In this document: positions 1 through 4,992 of the stretch, piece by piece
Layout: every line of letters starts with the position of its first letter
Numbering within the stretch: the first letter of the stretch is position 1
Origin: a virus
DNA: 22,889 bases
Virus record (IMG/VR): IMGVR_UViG_3300006810_000422
Location: 1 to 22,889 of that record
Reading direction: 5' to 3' (one strand)
Translations under genes and position numbers: made by a program
Notes under the pieces: model-generated
What the model was told of the DNA's origin: nothing
What the model saw: the letters and a program-made list of their open reading frames with translations, nothing else
The model's database searches: none

Positions 1-10
1 AAAATAAATT

Positions 11-259
11 ATGAAAGATAAACAATTACTTACAGTCACAGAGCTAGAGCATTTTATATGGCAATTAGACGTTGCTTATGCTGAACTTAAGACATTCGTG
101 GATTCAAATTATTCCGTGTCAGAAATAGATAGAGTCGATGAATGCAATACATTCTTAAGCGATGCCTTATATGAAAATTGCAAGGATTCGGAAATGACAT
201 TCCCCGAAAAACTAAAGGAGTTATTCAAGCACTTAGCATACATAGAACACAATAAATAA
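11..259 (+). CDS. Small acidic hypothetical protein (82 aa)
   Basis: An 82-residue acidic, soluble-looking protein that I do not recognise. No membrane segment or signal peptide is visible. The start is supported by the leader AAATAAATTATG, the same A-rich leader that precedes many other genes here, and no Shine-Dalgarno sequence is present. It is the first gene of a plus-strand series of small proteins in the early region and is followed 8 bases after its stop by another gene with the same leader. Such small early genes are often host-interaction proteins, but nothing in this sequence shows that. Confidence 0.7.
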   Translation: MKDKQLLTVTELEHFIWQLDVAYAELKTFVDSNYSVSEIDRVDECNTFLSDALYENCKDSEMTFPEKLKELFKHLAYIEHNK

Positions 260-267
260 AATAAATT

Positions 268-441
268 ATGACAGTACAAGAACTAATCAAAGAACTAAAA
301 ACACTCGACCCATACGCAGAGGTACGCATCCAAGAAGAGAAACCCAACGGGTGCGGGTACGTCCACGATTTCTTCGGGGTCGAAGAGATGGAAGCCACAA
401 GCACTGAGGAATCCGAAGTGTTTTTATTATTCAAAATCTAA
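268..441 (+). CDS. Small hypothetical protein (57 aa), MTVQELI-type
   Basis: ATG at 268 runs in frame to TAA at 439-441 and encodes 57 residues. It begins MTVQELIKELKTLDPYAEV and ends in a short hydrophobic strand (VFLLFKI). The N-terminus resembles a common class of short phage and bacterial proteins that start with M-T-V-x-E-L-I-x-x-L and an acidic or hydrophobic second strand; their function is unknown. The leader AAATAAATTATG is nearly identical to that of the gene before it. A palindrome cluster begins 5 bases after the stop. Confidence rests on the leader, the frame and the family-like N-terminus, not on any known role. Confidence 0.65.
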   Translation: MTVQELIKELKTLDPYAEVRIQEEKPNGCGYVHDFFGVEEMEATSTEESEVFLLFKI

Positions 442-445
442 CCTA

Positions 446-517
446 GTATCCTTAAGGATACAGTATCGTTAAGGTCAACTCTCTCTTTGTAATAGAGAGA
501 GAACTCCTTAAGGATAC
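446..517 (+). repeat. Triple CCTTAAGG palindrome cluster with central hairpin
   Basis: A perfect 16-base palindrome, GTATCCTTAAGGATAC, lies at 446-461. A one-mismatch partial copy (GTATCGTTAAGG) lies at 463-474 and a third copy (TCCTTAAGGATAC) at 505-517. Between the last two, CTCTCTCT at 479-486 can pair with AGAGAGAG at 494-501 around a 7-base loop. The cluster fills most of the 107-base gap between two small genes. It could be a set of operator sites for a dimeric DNA-binding protein, or a structured RNA. No U-run follows, so it is not a standard terminator. Confidence 0.65.
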
Positions 518-548
518 ACCTAACAATAACACAGTCAAGAAAAAAATT

Positions 549-887
549 ATGAACCAAATACACTTACCAATACTTACCCTTACTCAAAGGGTAGAAGATA
601 TGAAACGGATGCATTCCCATCTTAAGAATGATCACATCAACAATGACCTAGACTACATCATCGCAGAACTCAGAACCATAAAGTATGAGGTCGTAGAATA
701 CAAGACGAACACACTTGAAGCATACACCAAGGATGAAGCTGACTTATTCTTAGGTAGGAATCTAGACAAGGATGAGTGGCAAGAACTCAGCGATGCTATG
801 CTCGACAATTCTTACATATGGGGACAAGTCGGAGAGTACGCTAACGATTGGATACGAGATAACATTATAGATAAGGAGGAAGAATAA
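549..887 (+). CDS. Hypothetical protein (112 aa), helical and acidic
   Basis: A 112-residue protein, mostly charged and probably alpha-helical, with no membrane segment. The C-terminal half has the pattern K-D-E-A-D-L-F-L-G, D-K-D-E-W-Q-E-L, W-G-Q-V-G-E-Y-A-N-D-W, which resembles small acidic phage early proteins of unknown function. The start has the leader AAAAAAATTATG. The stop directly abuts the next ATG, and the 3' end of this gene carries that gene's Shine-Dalgarno sequence, so the two are probably translationally linked. It lies just downstream of the palindrome cluster at 446-517 and may be controlled by it. Confidence 0.75.
   Translation: MNQIHLPILTLTQRVEDMKRMHSHLKNDHINNDLDYIIAELRTIKYEVVEYKTNTLEAYTKDEADLFLGRNLDKDEWQELSDAMLDNSYIWGQVGEYANDWIRDNIIDKEEE
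873..880 (+). promoter_or_regulatory. Strong Shine-Dalgarno AAGGAGGA for the gene at 888
   Basis: AAGGAGGA ends 7 bases before the ATG at 888, an ideal spacing. It stands out because most genes in the window have no such site and instead use an AT-rich AATTATG-type leader. Confidence 0.75.
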
Positions 888-1133
888 ATGAAAGACGAAT
901 GGGCAACCACTTGGTACGATTTGATTTGCGAATCAGAACAGTTGATAGAAGCAATTGGAGAAGGTGGAAGTGAATGCTTTACACCGAGCCAACTTATGTC
1001 GATGAATATAAAATCTATTCATTTAGAGAAACAAGCAGAAGCTATACAAAAATCTTGGAAGCAAAACAGAACTGATGAGATTTGGGATGTAGCAGTCAAA
1101 CTAGACAGAATAATAAACCCCATAAAATTATGA
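888..1133 (+). CDS. Small hypothetical protein (81 aa)
   Basis: An 81-residue acidic protein with two Trp residues near its N-terminus (E-W-A-T-T-W-Y-D) and no recognised domain or membrane segment. The start is set by a strong Shine-Dalgarno sequence and by directly following the previous stop. Its TGA overlaps the ATG of the endolysin gene (ATGA at 1130-1133), so it is probably co-translated with the lysis enzyme. Its role is unknown; position alone is not enough to call it a lysis partner. Confidence 0.7.
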   Translation: MKDEWATTWYDLICESEQLIEAIGEGGSECFTPSQLMSMNIKSIHLEKQAEAIQKSWKQNRTDEIWDVAVKLDRIINPIKL

Positions 1134-1522
1134 TTACATTTGAACAAATAATATTAGCAATAGCACTAGTCGAAAGTTCCTTGAATCCCCTAGCAATAGG
1201 GGACAACGGGAACGCAGTCGGCTACCTACAAATTACACCCGCTGTAGTACAAGATGTTAACACATTCTACGGCTCGACCTACTCACTCGATGACAGATAT
1301 GATGTGGTCAAGTCAGTGAATATGTGCAAGAAGTATCTCAACTATTGGGGTGATGTATACGAACAGAAGACGGGGCTTAAACCAACTCCCGAAATCTACG
1401 CCAAGATGTGGAACGGTGGATGCTACGCTTGGAAGAAGACTGACCCCAAGGTACTGAAGAACCTTGACATCTATTGGGATAAAGTGTTGACTGAAATACA
1501 TAGACTTTATGATACAAAATGA
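1130..1522 (+). CDS. SLT-type lytic transglycosylase / endolysin (130 aa)
   Basis: A peptidoglycan-degrading enzyme of the lysozyme-like / soluble lytic transglycosylase fold. After a short N-terminal helix it shows ALVESSLNPLAIGDNGNAVG and then YLQIT. This is the family's E-S-S-x-N-P ... A-x-G-x-x-Q-I core, with E15 as the likely catalytic acid. Later M-W-N-G-G (about 100-104) and Y-W-D-K-V match the family's C-terminal part. I chose ATG 1130 because it follows the usual AAAATTATG-type leader and overlaps the previous stop; an in-frame ATG at 1082 would add 16 residues inside the preceding gene. At 130 residues it is a minimal single-domain enzyme without a signal peptide, so it probably needs a holin. 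It sits among early genes on the strand opposite to the virion genes. Confidence 0.85.
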   Translation: MITFEQIILAIALVESSLNPLAIGDNGNAVGYLQITPAVVQDVNTFYGSTYSLDDRYDVVKSVNMCKKYLNYWGDVYEQKTGLKPTPEIYAKMWNGGCYAWKKTDPKVLKNLDIYWDKVLTEIHRLYDTK

Positions 1523-1670
1523 AAACGAATGGTACGCTATGCTCGAAGAGATTGAGCAAGCATCAATGCCACACCACATAGACAAGATGGCAGAACTCCA
1601 CGATCTAGAGGTACAGACCGAGGGTCGTGTTCAAGTAATACACATAACTAAAACTAACCCACGAGGATAA
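1509..1670 (+). CDS. Small hypothetical protein (53 aa)
   Basis: ATG at 1509 opens a 53-residue frame ending at TAA 1668-1670. It overlaps the end of the endolysin gene by 14 bases. The protein is acidic, with an N-terminal helix (N-E-W-Y-A-M-L-E-E-I-E-Q) and a short beta-like end (V-Q-V-I-H-I-T-K). It fills an otherwise empty 150-base interval, and its last codons carry the GAGGA that serves the next gene. No family is recognised. A competing ATG at 1519 gives only about 20 residues and is disfavoured. Confidence 0.55.
   Translation: MIQNENEWYAMLEEIEQASMPHHIDKMAELHDLEVQTEGRVQVIHITKTNPRG
1664..1667 (+). promoter_or_regulatory. Shine-Dalgarno AGGA for the gene at 1675
   Basis: AGGA lies 7 bases before the ATG at 1675, inside the last codons of the preceding gene. 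It is one of the few recognisable Shine-Dalgarno sites in this window. Confidence 0.5.
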
Positions 1671-1674
1671 TACA

Positions 1675-1935
1675 ATGATACTTAAAATAAATACTTACGA
1701 AGAAAAGATAGCACTGCTGTCGGCACTATGGTCACGGCAAGATGTCATCAACAAAGAGATAACCGAGGCAGTAATAGAGATGGCAACTGACGCTGACTTC
1801 GGGGGCAAAGAATATTGGGTAGATAAACTTGCTGATTTAGGTTCGGACTTAAATAGGATTCGGCTCATCACGGATAGGGTAAAGCAGTTAAGCATTACAG
1901 CTATCGAGCCACCCGCAAGTGACGAACAATTATAA
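1675..1935 (+). CDS. Hypothetical protein (86 aa)
   Basis: An 86-residue, probably helical protein with no recognised domain. Its start is fixed by an AGGA site 7 bases upstream. It contains alternating hydrophobic and charged segments (A-L-L-S-A-L-W-S-R-Q-D-V-I-N-K-E-I near residues 12-28) that could form helices or a small coiled-coil. It ends about 50 bases before the nuclease gene, whose start region is folded in a hairpin. Function unknown. Confidence 0.7.
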   Translation: MILKINTYEEKIALLSALWSRQDVINKEITEAVIEMATDADFGGKEYWVDKLADLGSDLNRIRLITDRVKQLSITAIEPPASDEQL

Positions 1936-1959
1936 TAATAATAAATGGTTGACAGCGTA

Positions 1960-1994
1960 GGGTGAGCCGTTCATTAATTGTGGATGGCTCACTT
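1960..1994 (+). promoter_or_regulatory. Hairpin enclosing the start codon of the nuclease gene
   Basis: GTGAGCC at 1962-1968 pairs perfectly with GGCTCAC at 1986-1992. The stem continues inward through 1969-1973 with 1981-1985 (two G-U pairs) to a 7-base loop, TTAATTG, at 1974-1980. G-U pairs at both outer ends extend it to 1960-1994. The ATG at 1984 is buried in the stem, while an in-frame TTG (1978-1980) sits in the loop. This layout suggests control of translation start, but no experiment supports it. Confidence 0.6.
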
Positions 1995-2742
1995 CTATGA
2001 CTGCACAAAAGAGGCTAGCTTTGTAGAGGATGTTACGACACCCGCTCAAGCTAGGAAACATAATCCCAAGACATACCCTTCCGTTACTACTATACTCGGA
2101 ATAATAAAGGATGACTTCTTGGATTCAATTTACAAACCGAGGATGATGGTAGACCTCGCACGCAAGCACCCGAACCTAATGTGGCGGGACATCGAGACAC
2201 TAGTCTACGGCACGCGTGAGCATCCTACTACCGGGAACACGATCGGGTCATCCGAGTTCGGTACTGCCGTACACAAATGCATAGAGGAAATGGTAGGCGA
2301 ATTAATCTATGACATACAGCCGGATCCAAACCCTTACGATGAGTGGGCTGAACCTTTCCTTGAATGGATAGAAGAGAGTGGCACTAAGCCACTGTGCTGT
2401 GAGTACATAGTAAGTTCTCACACAATCAAGACGGCCGGATCTATAGACTTTATGGGATACGACGAGGACGATAAGTTATTCCTCGCTGACTACAAATGCA
2501 GAACTAATACCAAGGGCAAGGCTAAGACTTACCCGAAGGACTGCGAACAGTTAGCTATTGAATCCTATATGGTAATGAAGGAGGCCGGACTAGATTACTT
2601 ACCTCGGTGCATTACAGTATGCATTGACTGCGATACTAAGAAGCACTACCACAAGGAGTGGAGCGAGGCTGAGATGAAGATAGGTATACAAAATTTTAAA
2701 CACGCCAGTAAATTATTCTGGAACAAACGAATGAAAAAATAA
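1984..2742 (+). CDS. PD-(D/E)XK (RecB-like) nuclease
   Basis: Probable phage exonuclease of the PD-(D/E)XK fold, Mg-dependent and likely to process double-stranded DNA ends for recombination. Counting from ATG 1984 (252 residues), the signature set is visible: Y-P-S-V-T-T-I-L at 31-38, E-F-G-T-A-V-H near 91-97, E140, G-S-I-D with D155, D169-Y-K171 as the core metal-binding and catalytic pair, and Q189 with Y195 of the Q-x(5)-Y motif. An in-frame TTG at 1978 would add two residues. Both starts lie in the hairpin at 1960-1994, so the true start is uncertain. Downstream are an endonuclease VII-like gene and an ERF annealase, which fits a two-component (nuclease plus annealase) recombination system like lambda exonuclease/beta in concept. 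Confidence 0.85.
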   Translation: MAHFYDCTKEASFVEDVTTPAQARKHNPKTYPSVTTILGIIKDDFLDSIYKPRMMVDLARKHPNLMWRDIETLVYGTREHPTTGNTIGSSEFGTAVHKCIEEMVGELIYDIQPDPNPYDEWAEPFLEWIEESGTKPLCCEYIVSSHTIKTAGSIDFMGYDEDDKLFLADYKCRTNTKGKAKTYPKDCEQLAIESYMVMKEAGLDYLPRCITVCIDCDTKKHYHKEWSEAEMKIGIQNFKHASKLFWNKRMKK

Positions 2743-2743
2743 T

Positions 2744-2992
2744 ATGGAGAATATAAATATAGATGAATACTTAGAGGGAGCTCACGCTGACGATGCTATA
2801 CAATTAGAGGAGTTAGACTACGCTGTAGTAGGTACAAGTGGGGACGGATACTTAGTCTATGACTACAACAGAATGATTGAATGCTATGTAGCTGATGACG
2901 ATATGACTGTCGATGAAGCTATCGATTGGATTGATTACAATGTCGCAAGCCTCAAGGGATTCGTAATGCTATACAGTTATGAATCAATATGA
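2744..2992 (+). CDS. Small very acidic hypothetical protein (82 aa)
   Basis: An 82-residue protein rich in Asp and Glu (D-E-Y-L-E-G, D-D-A-I-Q-L-E-E-L-D, V-A-D-D-D-M-T-V-D-E-A-I-D-W-I-D) with many Tyr residues. Only one Lys is present, near the C-terminus. It has no recognised family. A strongly acidic small phage protein could act as a DNA mimic or inhibitor, but that is speculation from composition alone. It starts one base after the nuclease stop (TAATATG junction) and overlaps the next gene by 14 bases, so it belongs to the same transcription unit. Confidence 0.7.
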   Translation: MENINIDEYLEGAHADDAIQLEELDYAVVGTSGDGYLVYDYNRMIECYVADDDMTVDEAIDWIDYNVASLKGFVMLYSYESI

Positions 2993-3167
2993 GATATTAT
3001 ATAGACACTTTGATATGCCTACTGATTATCGTGGCTATACTCACAAGTGGGGCAATACAAAGGCTGATGCGATCAGTAAGCTGTCAGTTATTAAGCCGGA
3101 CAAACAAGGGAGGGGCCGGACTAAGAAGGGTGCGGTCATACAAATACTAGGAGTAAAAGAATTATAA
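2979..3167 (+). CDS. Small basic hypothetical protein (62 aa)
   Basis: A 62-residue basic protein with a Lys/Arg/Gly-rich segment near residues 40-51 (K-P-D-K-Q-G-R-G-R-T-K-K), suggesting nucleic-acid contact. No family is recognised. Its ATG lies 14 bases inside the preceding gene, and its TAA overlaps the next ATG as TAATG (3165-3169). It pairs an acidic upstream product with a basic one in adjacent overlapping genes. The short length keeps confidence moderate. Confidence 0.65.
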   Translation: MNQYEILYRHFDMPTDYRGYTHKWGNTKADAISKLSVIKPDKQGRGRTKKGAVIQILGVKEL

Positions 3168-3304
3168 TGGGAAAAGGAATGCAACCGAAGAAAGGCTACA
3201 ATCAAAAAGCTTATGATGAAAATTATGATGAGATAGATTGGAGCAAAACAAGAAAACAAAATGTACGTACCTCAAAACAAACTAGCAAAGTGGAGAAAAA
3301 ATAA
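3167..3304 (+). CDS. Small basic protein (45 aa), MGKG-type phage protein
   Basis: ATG at 3167 overlaps the previous stop (TAATG) and opens a 45-residue frame to TAA 3302-3304. The N-terminus M-G-K-G-M-Q-P-K-K-G-Y-N followed by Y-D-E-N-Y-D-E-I-D-W resembles a widespread, uncharacterised class of tiny phage proteins (MGKG, a proline/basic stretch, then an E/D-N-Y/F-D-x-I motif). The last 44 bases overlap the start of the endonuclease VII-like gene. The family-like N-terminus and the stop/start coupling argue that it is real despite its size. Confidence 0.6.
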   Translation: MGKGMQPKKGYNQKAYDENYDEIDWSKTRKQNVRTSKQTSKVEKK

Positions 3305-3845
3305 TACCCCAAAGGAATGCCCCGTGTTAAACAGAGAGACAGAAGATTGGGTGGTTGACCACGACCACAAGAGCGGAGAGATCCGCGGTGTGATAAGCCG
3401 GCAAGCTAACACACTGATAGGTAAGATCGAGAATATATTTACGACGATGTGCAAGGGTGATCCCCAACAATTACCTACTGTACTCGAGAACATAGCTACT
3501 TATTTGAGACAGCCCGGATCTGATTTACTTCACCCGGTTGGACTTAATCAATTGACAAGTCGGTTCAAAAATAATTTACTAAAGGATGATCAATGTTTTT
3601 TATTGGTTGTCTTGGGGTCAACTAACAGTGAAGTTAATGCTTGCATTAATGTTAAGGCTCGGGTAAAACTATTCAAACAATTGGTAAAAGATTTTTATGA
3701 CAACAGAAACACAACCACAAAAACTAATGTCGATTCAGACGGAGCTGAAAGCTCCAAAGGGTCAGACAAACAAATTCGGAGGGTACTCTTATCGCTCCGC
3801 AGAGGATATACTCGAAGCAGTAAAGCCTCTCCTACAGAAATATAA
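3261..3845 (+). CDS. Endonuclease VII-like resolvase, zinc cysteines mostly missing
   Basis: A likely structure-specific endonuclease of the recombination endonuclease VII (HNH/beta-beta-alpha-metal) family, which cuts branched DNA such as Holliday junctions. The core V-D-H-D-H-K-S-G-E-I-R-G (32-43) and the downstream Asn of A-N-T-L-I-G (N50) match the catalytic motif. The two C-x-x-C zinc pairs of T4 endonuclease VII are absent: only C20 remains of the first pair, and the second is S-x-x-A (46-49). A shorter zinc-free variant of the family is possible. The frame is 194 residues, but its last 149 bases overlap the ERF gene in another frame, and the C-terminal residues from about 145 look low-complexity (Ser/Thr/Lys/Arg). 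The functional protein may therefore be mostly the first 145 residues. Confidence 0.75.
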   Translation: MYVPQNKLAKWRKNNTPKECPVLNRETEDWVVDHDHKSGEIRGVISRQANTLIGKIENIFTTMCKGDPQQLPTVLENIATYLRQPGSDLLHPVGLNQLTSRFKNNLLKDDQCFLLVVLGSTNSEVNACINVKARVKLFKQLVKDFYDNRNTTTKTNVDSDGAESSKGSDKQIRRVLLSLRRGYTRSSKASPTEI

Positions 3846-4167
3846 ATGCGACCTAACACTCAGCGATGACATCGTCGCTGTAGGTGGTAGAGTCTACGTC
3901 AAAGCAACCGCGATGCTGTGCGACACCGATGTGATAGCAGAGGTAAGTGCATTCGCTAGAGAAGCTGAGACAAAGAAAGGTATGGACGATGCACAGATCA
4001 CCGGATCCGCTAGCTCATACGCACGTAAGTACGCACTCAACGGCCTCTTCTGTATCGATGATACGAAGGACGCTGATGCTACCAACACTCACGGTAAATC
4101 AGAAAAGATAAAATCCTACAAGGATATACAAATGACTAAACCAAAAACCAAGGAAGACTTGTTTTAA
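3697..4167 (+). CDS. ERF-family single-strand annealing protein
   Basis: A recombinase of the ERF superfamily, which anneals complementary single strands during phage recombination. The family's two landmarks are clear: K-G-Q-T-N with Y-S-Y-R-S-A-E-D-I near residues 21-38, and D-D-A-Q-I-T-G-S-A-S-S-Y-A-R-K-Y-A-L followed by G-L-F-C-I-D-D-T-K-D-A-D at about 97-127. It has 156 residues from ATG 3697. An internal ATG at 3727 (M11, S-I-Q-T-E-L) is an equally plausible start that shortens the overlap with the endonuclease VII-like gene to 119 bases. The SSB-like gene starts 2 bases after its stop. Together with the nuclease at 1984 it forms a nuclease/annealase recombination pair. Confidence 0.88.
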   Translation: MTTETQPQKLMSIQTELKAPKGQTNKFGGYSYRSAEDILEAVKPLLQKYKCDLTLSDDIVAVGGRVYVKATAMLCDTDVIAEVSAFAREAETKKGMDDAQITGSASSYARKYALNGLFCIDDTKDADATNTHGKSEKIKSYKDIQMTKPKTKEDLF

Positions 4168-4169
4168 TT

Positions 4170-4409
4170 ATGAACCAATACGATAATAATAACCGCGGAG
4201 TTCTATTCAAGAATGACCGCAAGGAAAAAGAAACTCACCCGGACTTCCGTGGAAACATAGAAGTAGACGGCAAGGAGTACTACATCAAGGGATGGAAGAA
4301 GGTATCCTCAAAGGACGTACCATTCATCTCTTTAGCAGTTGATCTAAAGGAAGCCACGAAGCCTAAAGCTCCGGCCCCGGTTGACGTTAACGACAACGAT
4401 CCGTTCTAA
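4170..4409 (+). CDS. Small SSB-like protein with acidic C-terminal tip
   Basis: A 79-residue protein beginning M-N-Q-Y-D-N-N-N-R-G-V-L-F-K-N-D-R-K. The middle part, with H-P-D-F-R-G-N-I-E-V-D-G-K-E-Y-Y-I-K-G-W, is typical of small phage beta-barrel proteins often annotated DUF736-like or as single-strand-binding proteins. After a Pro/Ala linker it ends in D-V-N-D-N-D-P-F, which matches the D-x-D-D-x-P-F tip by which bacterial SSB recruits partner proteins. It lies 2 bases after the ERF gene, the expected partner of a single-strand binder. I infer an SSB role from tip, size and neighbour; the barrel itself is not proven. Confidence 0.65.
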   Translation: MNQYDNNNRGVLFKNDRKEKETHPDFRGNIEVDGKEYYIKGWKKVSSKDVPFISLAVDLKEATKPKAPAPVDVNDNDPF

Positions 4410-4742
4410 ATGACGGAGTTCGACAAAGAGTGGTGGGATAAATTCCGATACAAAGAAGTAAAGGAAATCCTTGAACTCACTGGCAATAAGAACTCGGACT
4501 ACACGGGTGGAGACAAGTGCTCCAACCCGTTCGAGAACTTCGACGGCAGTACTGAGTTCGGGATTGATCCACTCGTCGGCCTATCCCTCCGGATGCAAGA
4601 TAAGTTCCAAAGACTTAAGGCATTCACCCGAGACGGACGGCTGTCAGTAAATTCTGATGGCGATAAACCTCGTGATATATTTCGAGATCTAATTGGTTAC
4701 TCGTTGATAGCCATAGGGATGCTCGAACGCTCGAAAAAATAA
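4410..4742 (+). CDS. DUF1599 / Nmad1-like protein (110 aa)
   Basis: A 110-residue protein with K-N-S-D-Y-T-G-G (26-33), N-P-F-E-N-F, F-G-I-D-P-L-V-G-L-S-L-R-M-Q-D-K-F-Q-R-L (50-69) and D-I-F-R-D-L-I-G-Y-S-L-I. This matches the pattern I know from the DUF1599 family (named nucleotide-modification-associated domain 1), common in phages and distantly like MazG-type nucleotide pyrophosphatases in its helical layout. A role in nucleotide metabolism or DNA modification is a family-based inference; no substrate can be read here. It starts directly after the SSB-like stop with no spacer or Shine-Dalgarno site, and it is followed by the long hairpin at 4746-4801. Confidence 0.7.
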   Translation: MTEFDKEWWDKFRYKEVKEILELTGNKNSDYTGGDKCSNPFENFDGSTEFGIDPLVGLSLRMQDKFQRLKAFTRDGRLSVNSDGDKPRDIFRDLIGYSLIAIGMLERSKK

Positions 4743-4745
4743 CAG

Positions 4746-4801
4746 TAGGGTGTGGTAGAATCTTCCCTCCACAATGATGTGGCGGGGAGTCTATCATCCT
4801 A
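4746..4801 (+). ncRNA. Long stem-loop upstream of the helicase genes
   Basis: A 56-base element folding into about 22 pairs: TAGG 4746-4749 with CCTA 4798-4801; TGGTAGA 4753-4759 with TCTATCA 4790-4796; CTTCCC 4762-4767 with GGGGAG 4784-4789; and CCACA 4769-4773 with TGTGG 4778-4782, closed by the tetraloop ATGA. Defects are a 3/1 internal loop, a 2-base bulge, a T/C mismatch and two G-U pairs. No U-run follows on the plus strand, so it is not a normal terminator. It may be an mRNA processing site, translational element or replication-related stem-loop; the sequence alone does not decide. It fills almost the whole gap between two genes. Confidence 0.7.
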
Positions 4802-4818
4802 TATAAATTAAAACCATT

Positions 4819-4992
4819 ATGTTAAACACAATACACGAAGCAACTGAAGTATCACTCAATGCATACAATGCAATAGAAACAAAGGAGATCGGCAGAGAAA
4901 ACCGAGATCGTTTTAGATTCCTCGGGCAGTGCTTAAGAAGTTTGACTAAGCAACTCGAAGAAGAGAATGATAGACTTAGCCGAACCGAATAA
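4819..4992 (+). CDS. Small helical protein before the helicase (57 aa)
   Basis: ATG at 4819 (leader AAACCATTATG) opens a 57-residue frame to TAA 4990-4992. It is highly charged and probably one or two helices: R-E-N-R-D-R-F-R-F-L-G-Q near the middle and L-T-K-Q-L-E-E-E-N-D-R-L at the end, a short coiled-coil-like pattern. It overlaps the helicase start by 26 bases and begins 18 bases after the long hairpin. The position suggests a helicase accessory such as a loader, but no loader motif is visible. I do not recognise a family. Confidence 0.6.
   Translation: MLNTIHEATEVSLNAYNAIETKEIGRENRDRFRFLGQCLRSLTKQLEEENDRLSRTE

Noticed and set aside
1313-1585. Minus-strand frames over the endolysin
   Set aside because: They are antisense to the SLT-type enzyme, which has clear motifs; the frames have no recognisable content.
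1949-1977. Possible promoter TTGACA with 17-base spacer and CATTAA
   Set aside because: The -10 matches only three of six consensus positions and overlaps the hairpin; too weak to list as a promoter.
1979-1987. DnaA-box-like TGTGGATGG, with other near-matches near 18350 and 22622
   Set aside because: The matches are imperfect and not clustered, as expected by chance in AT-rich DNA; an origin cannot be claimed.
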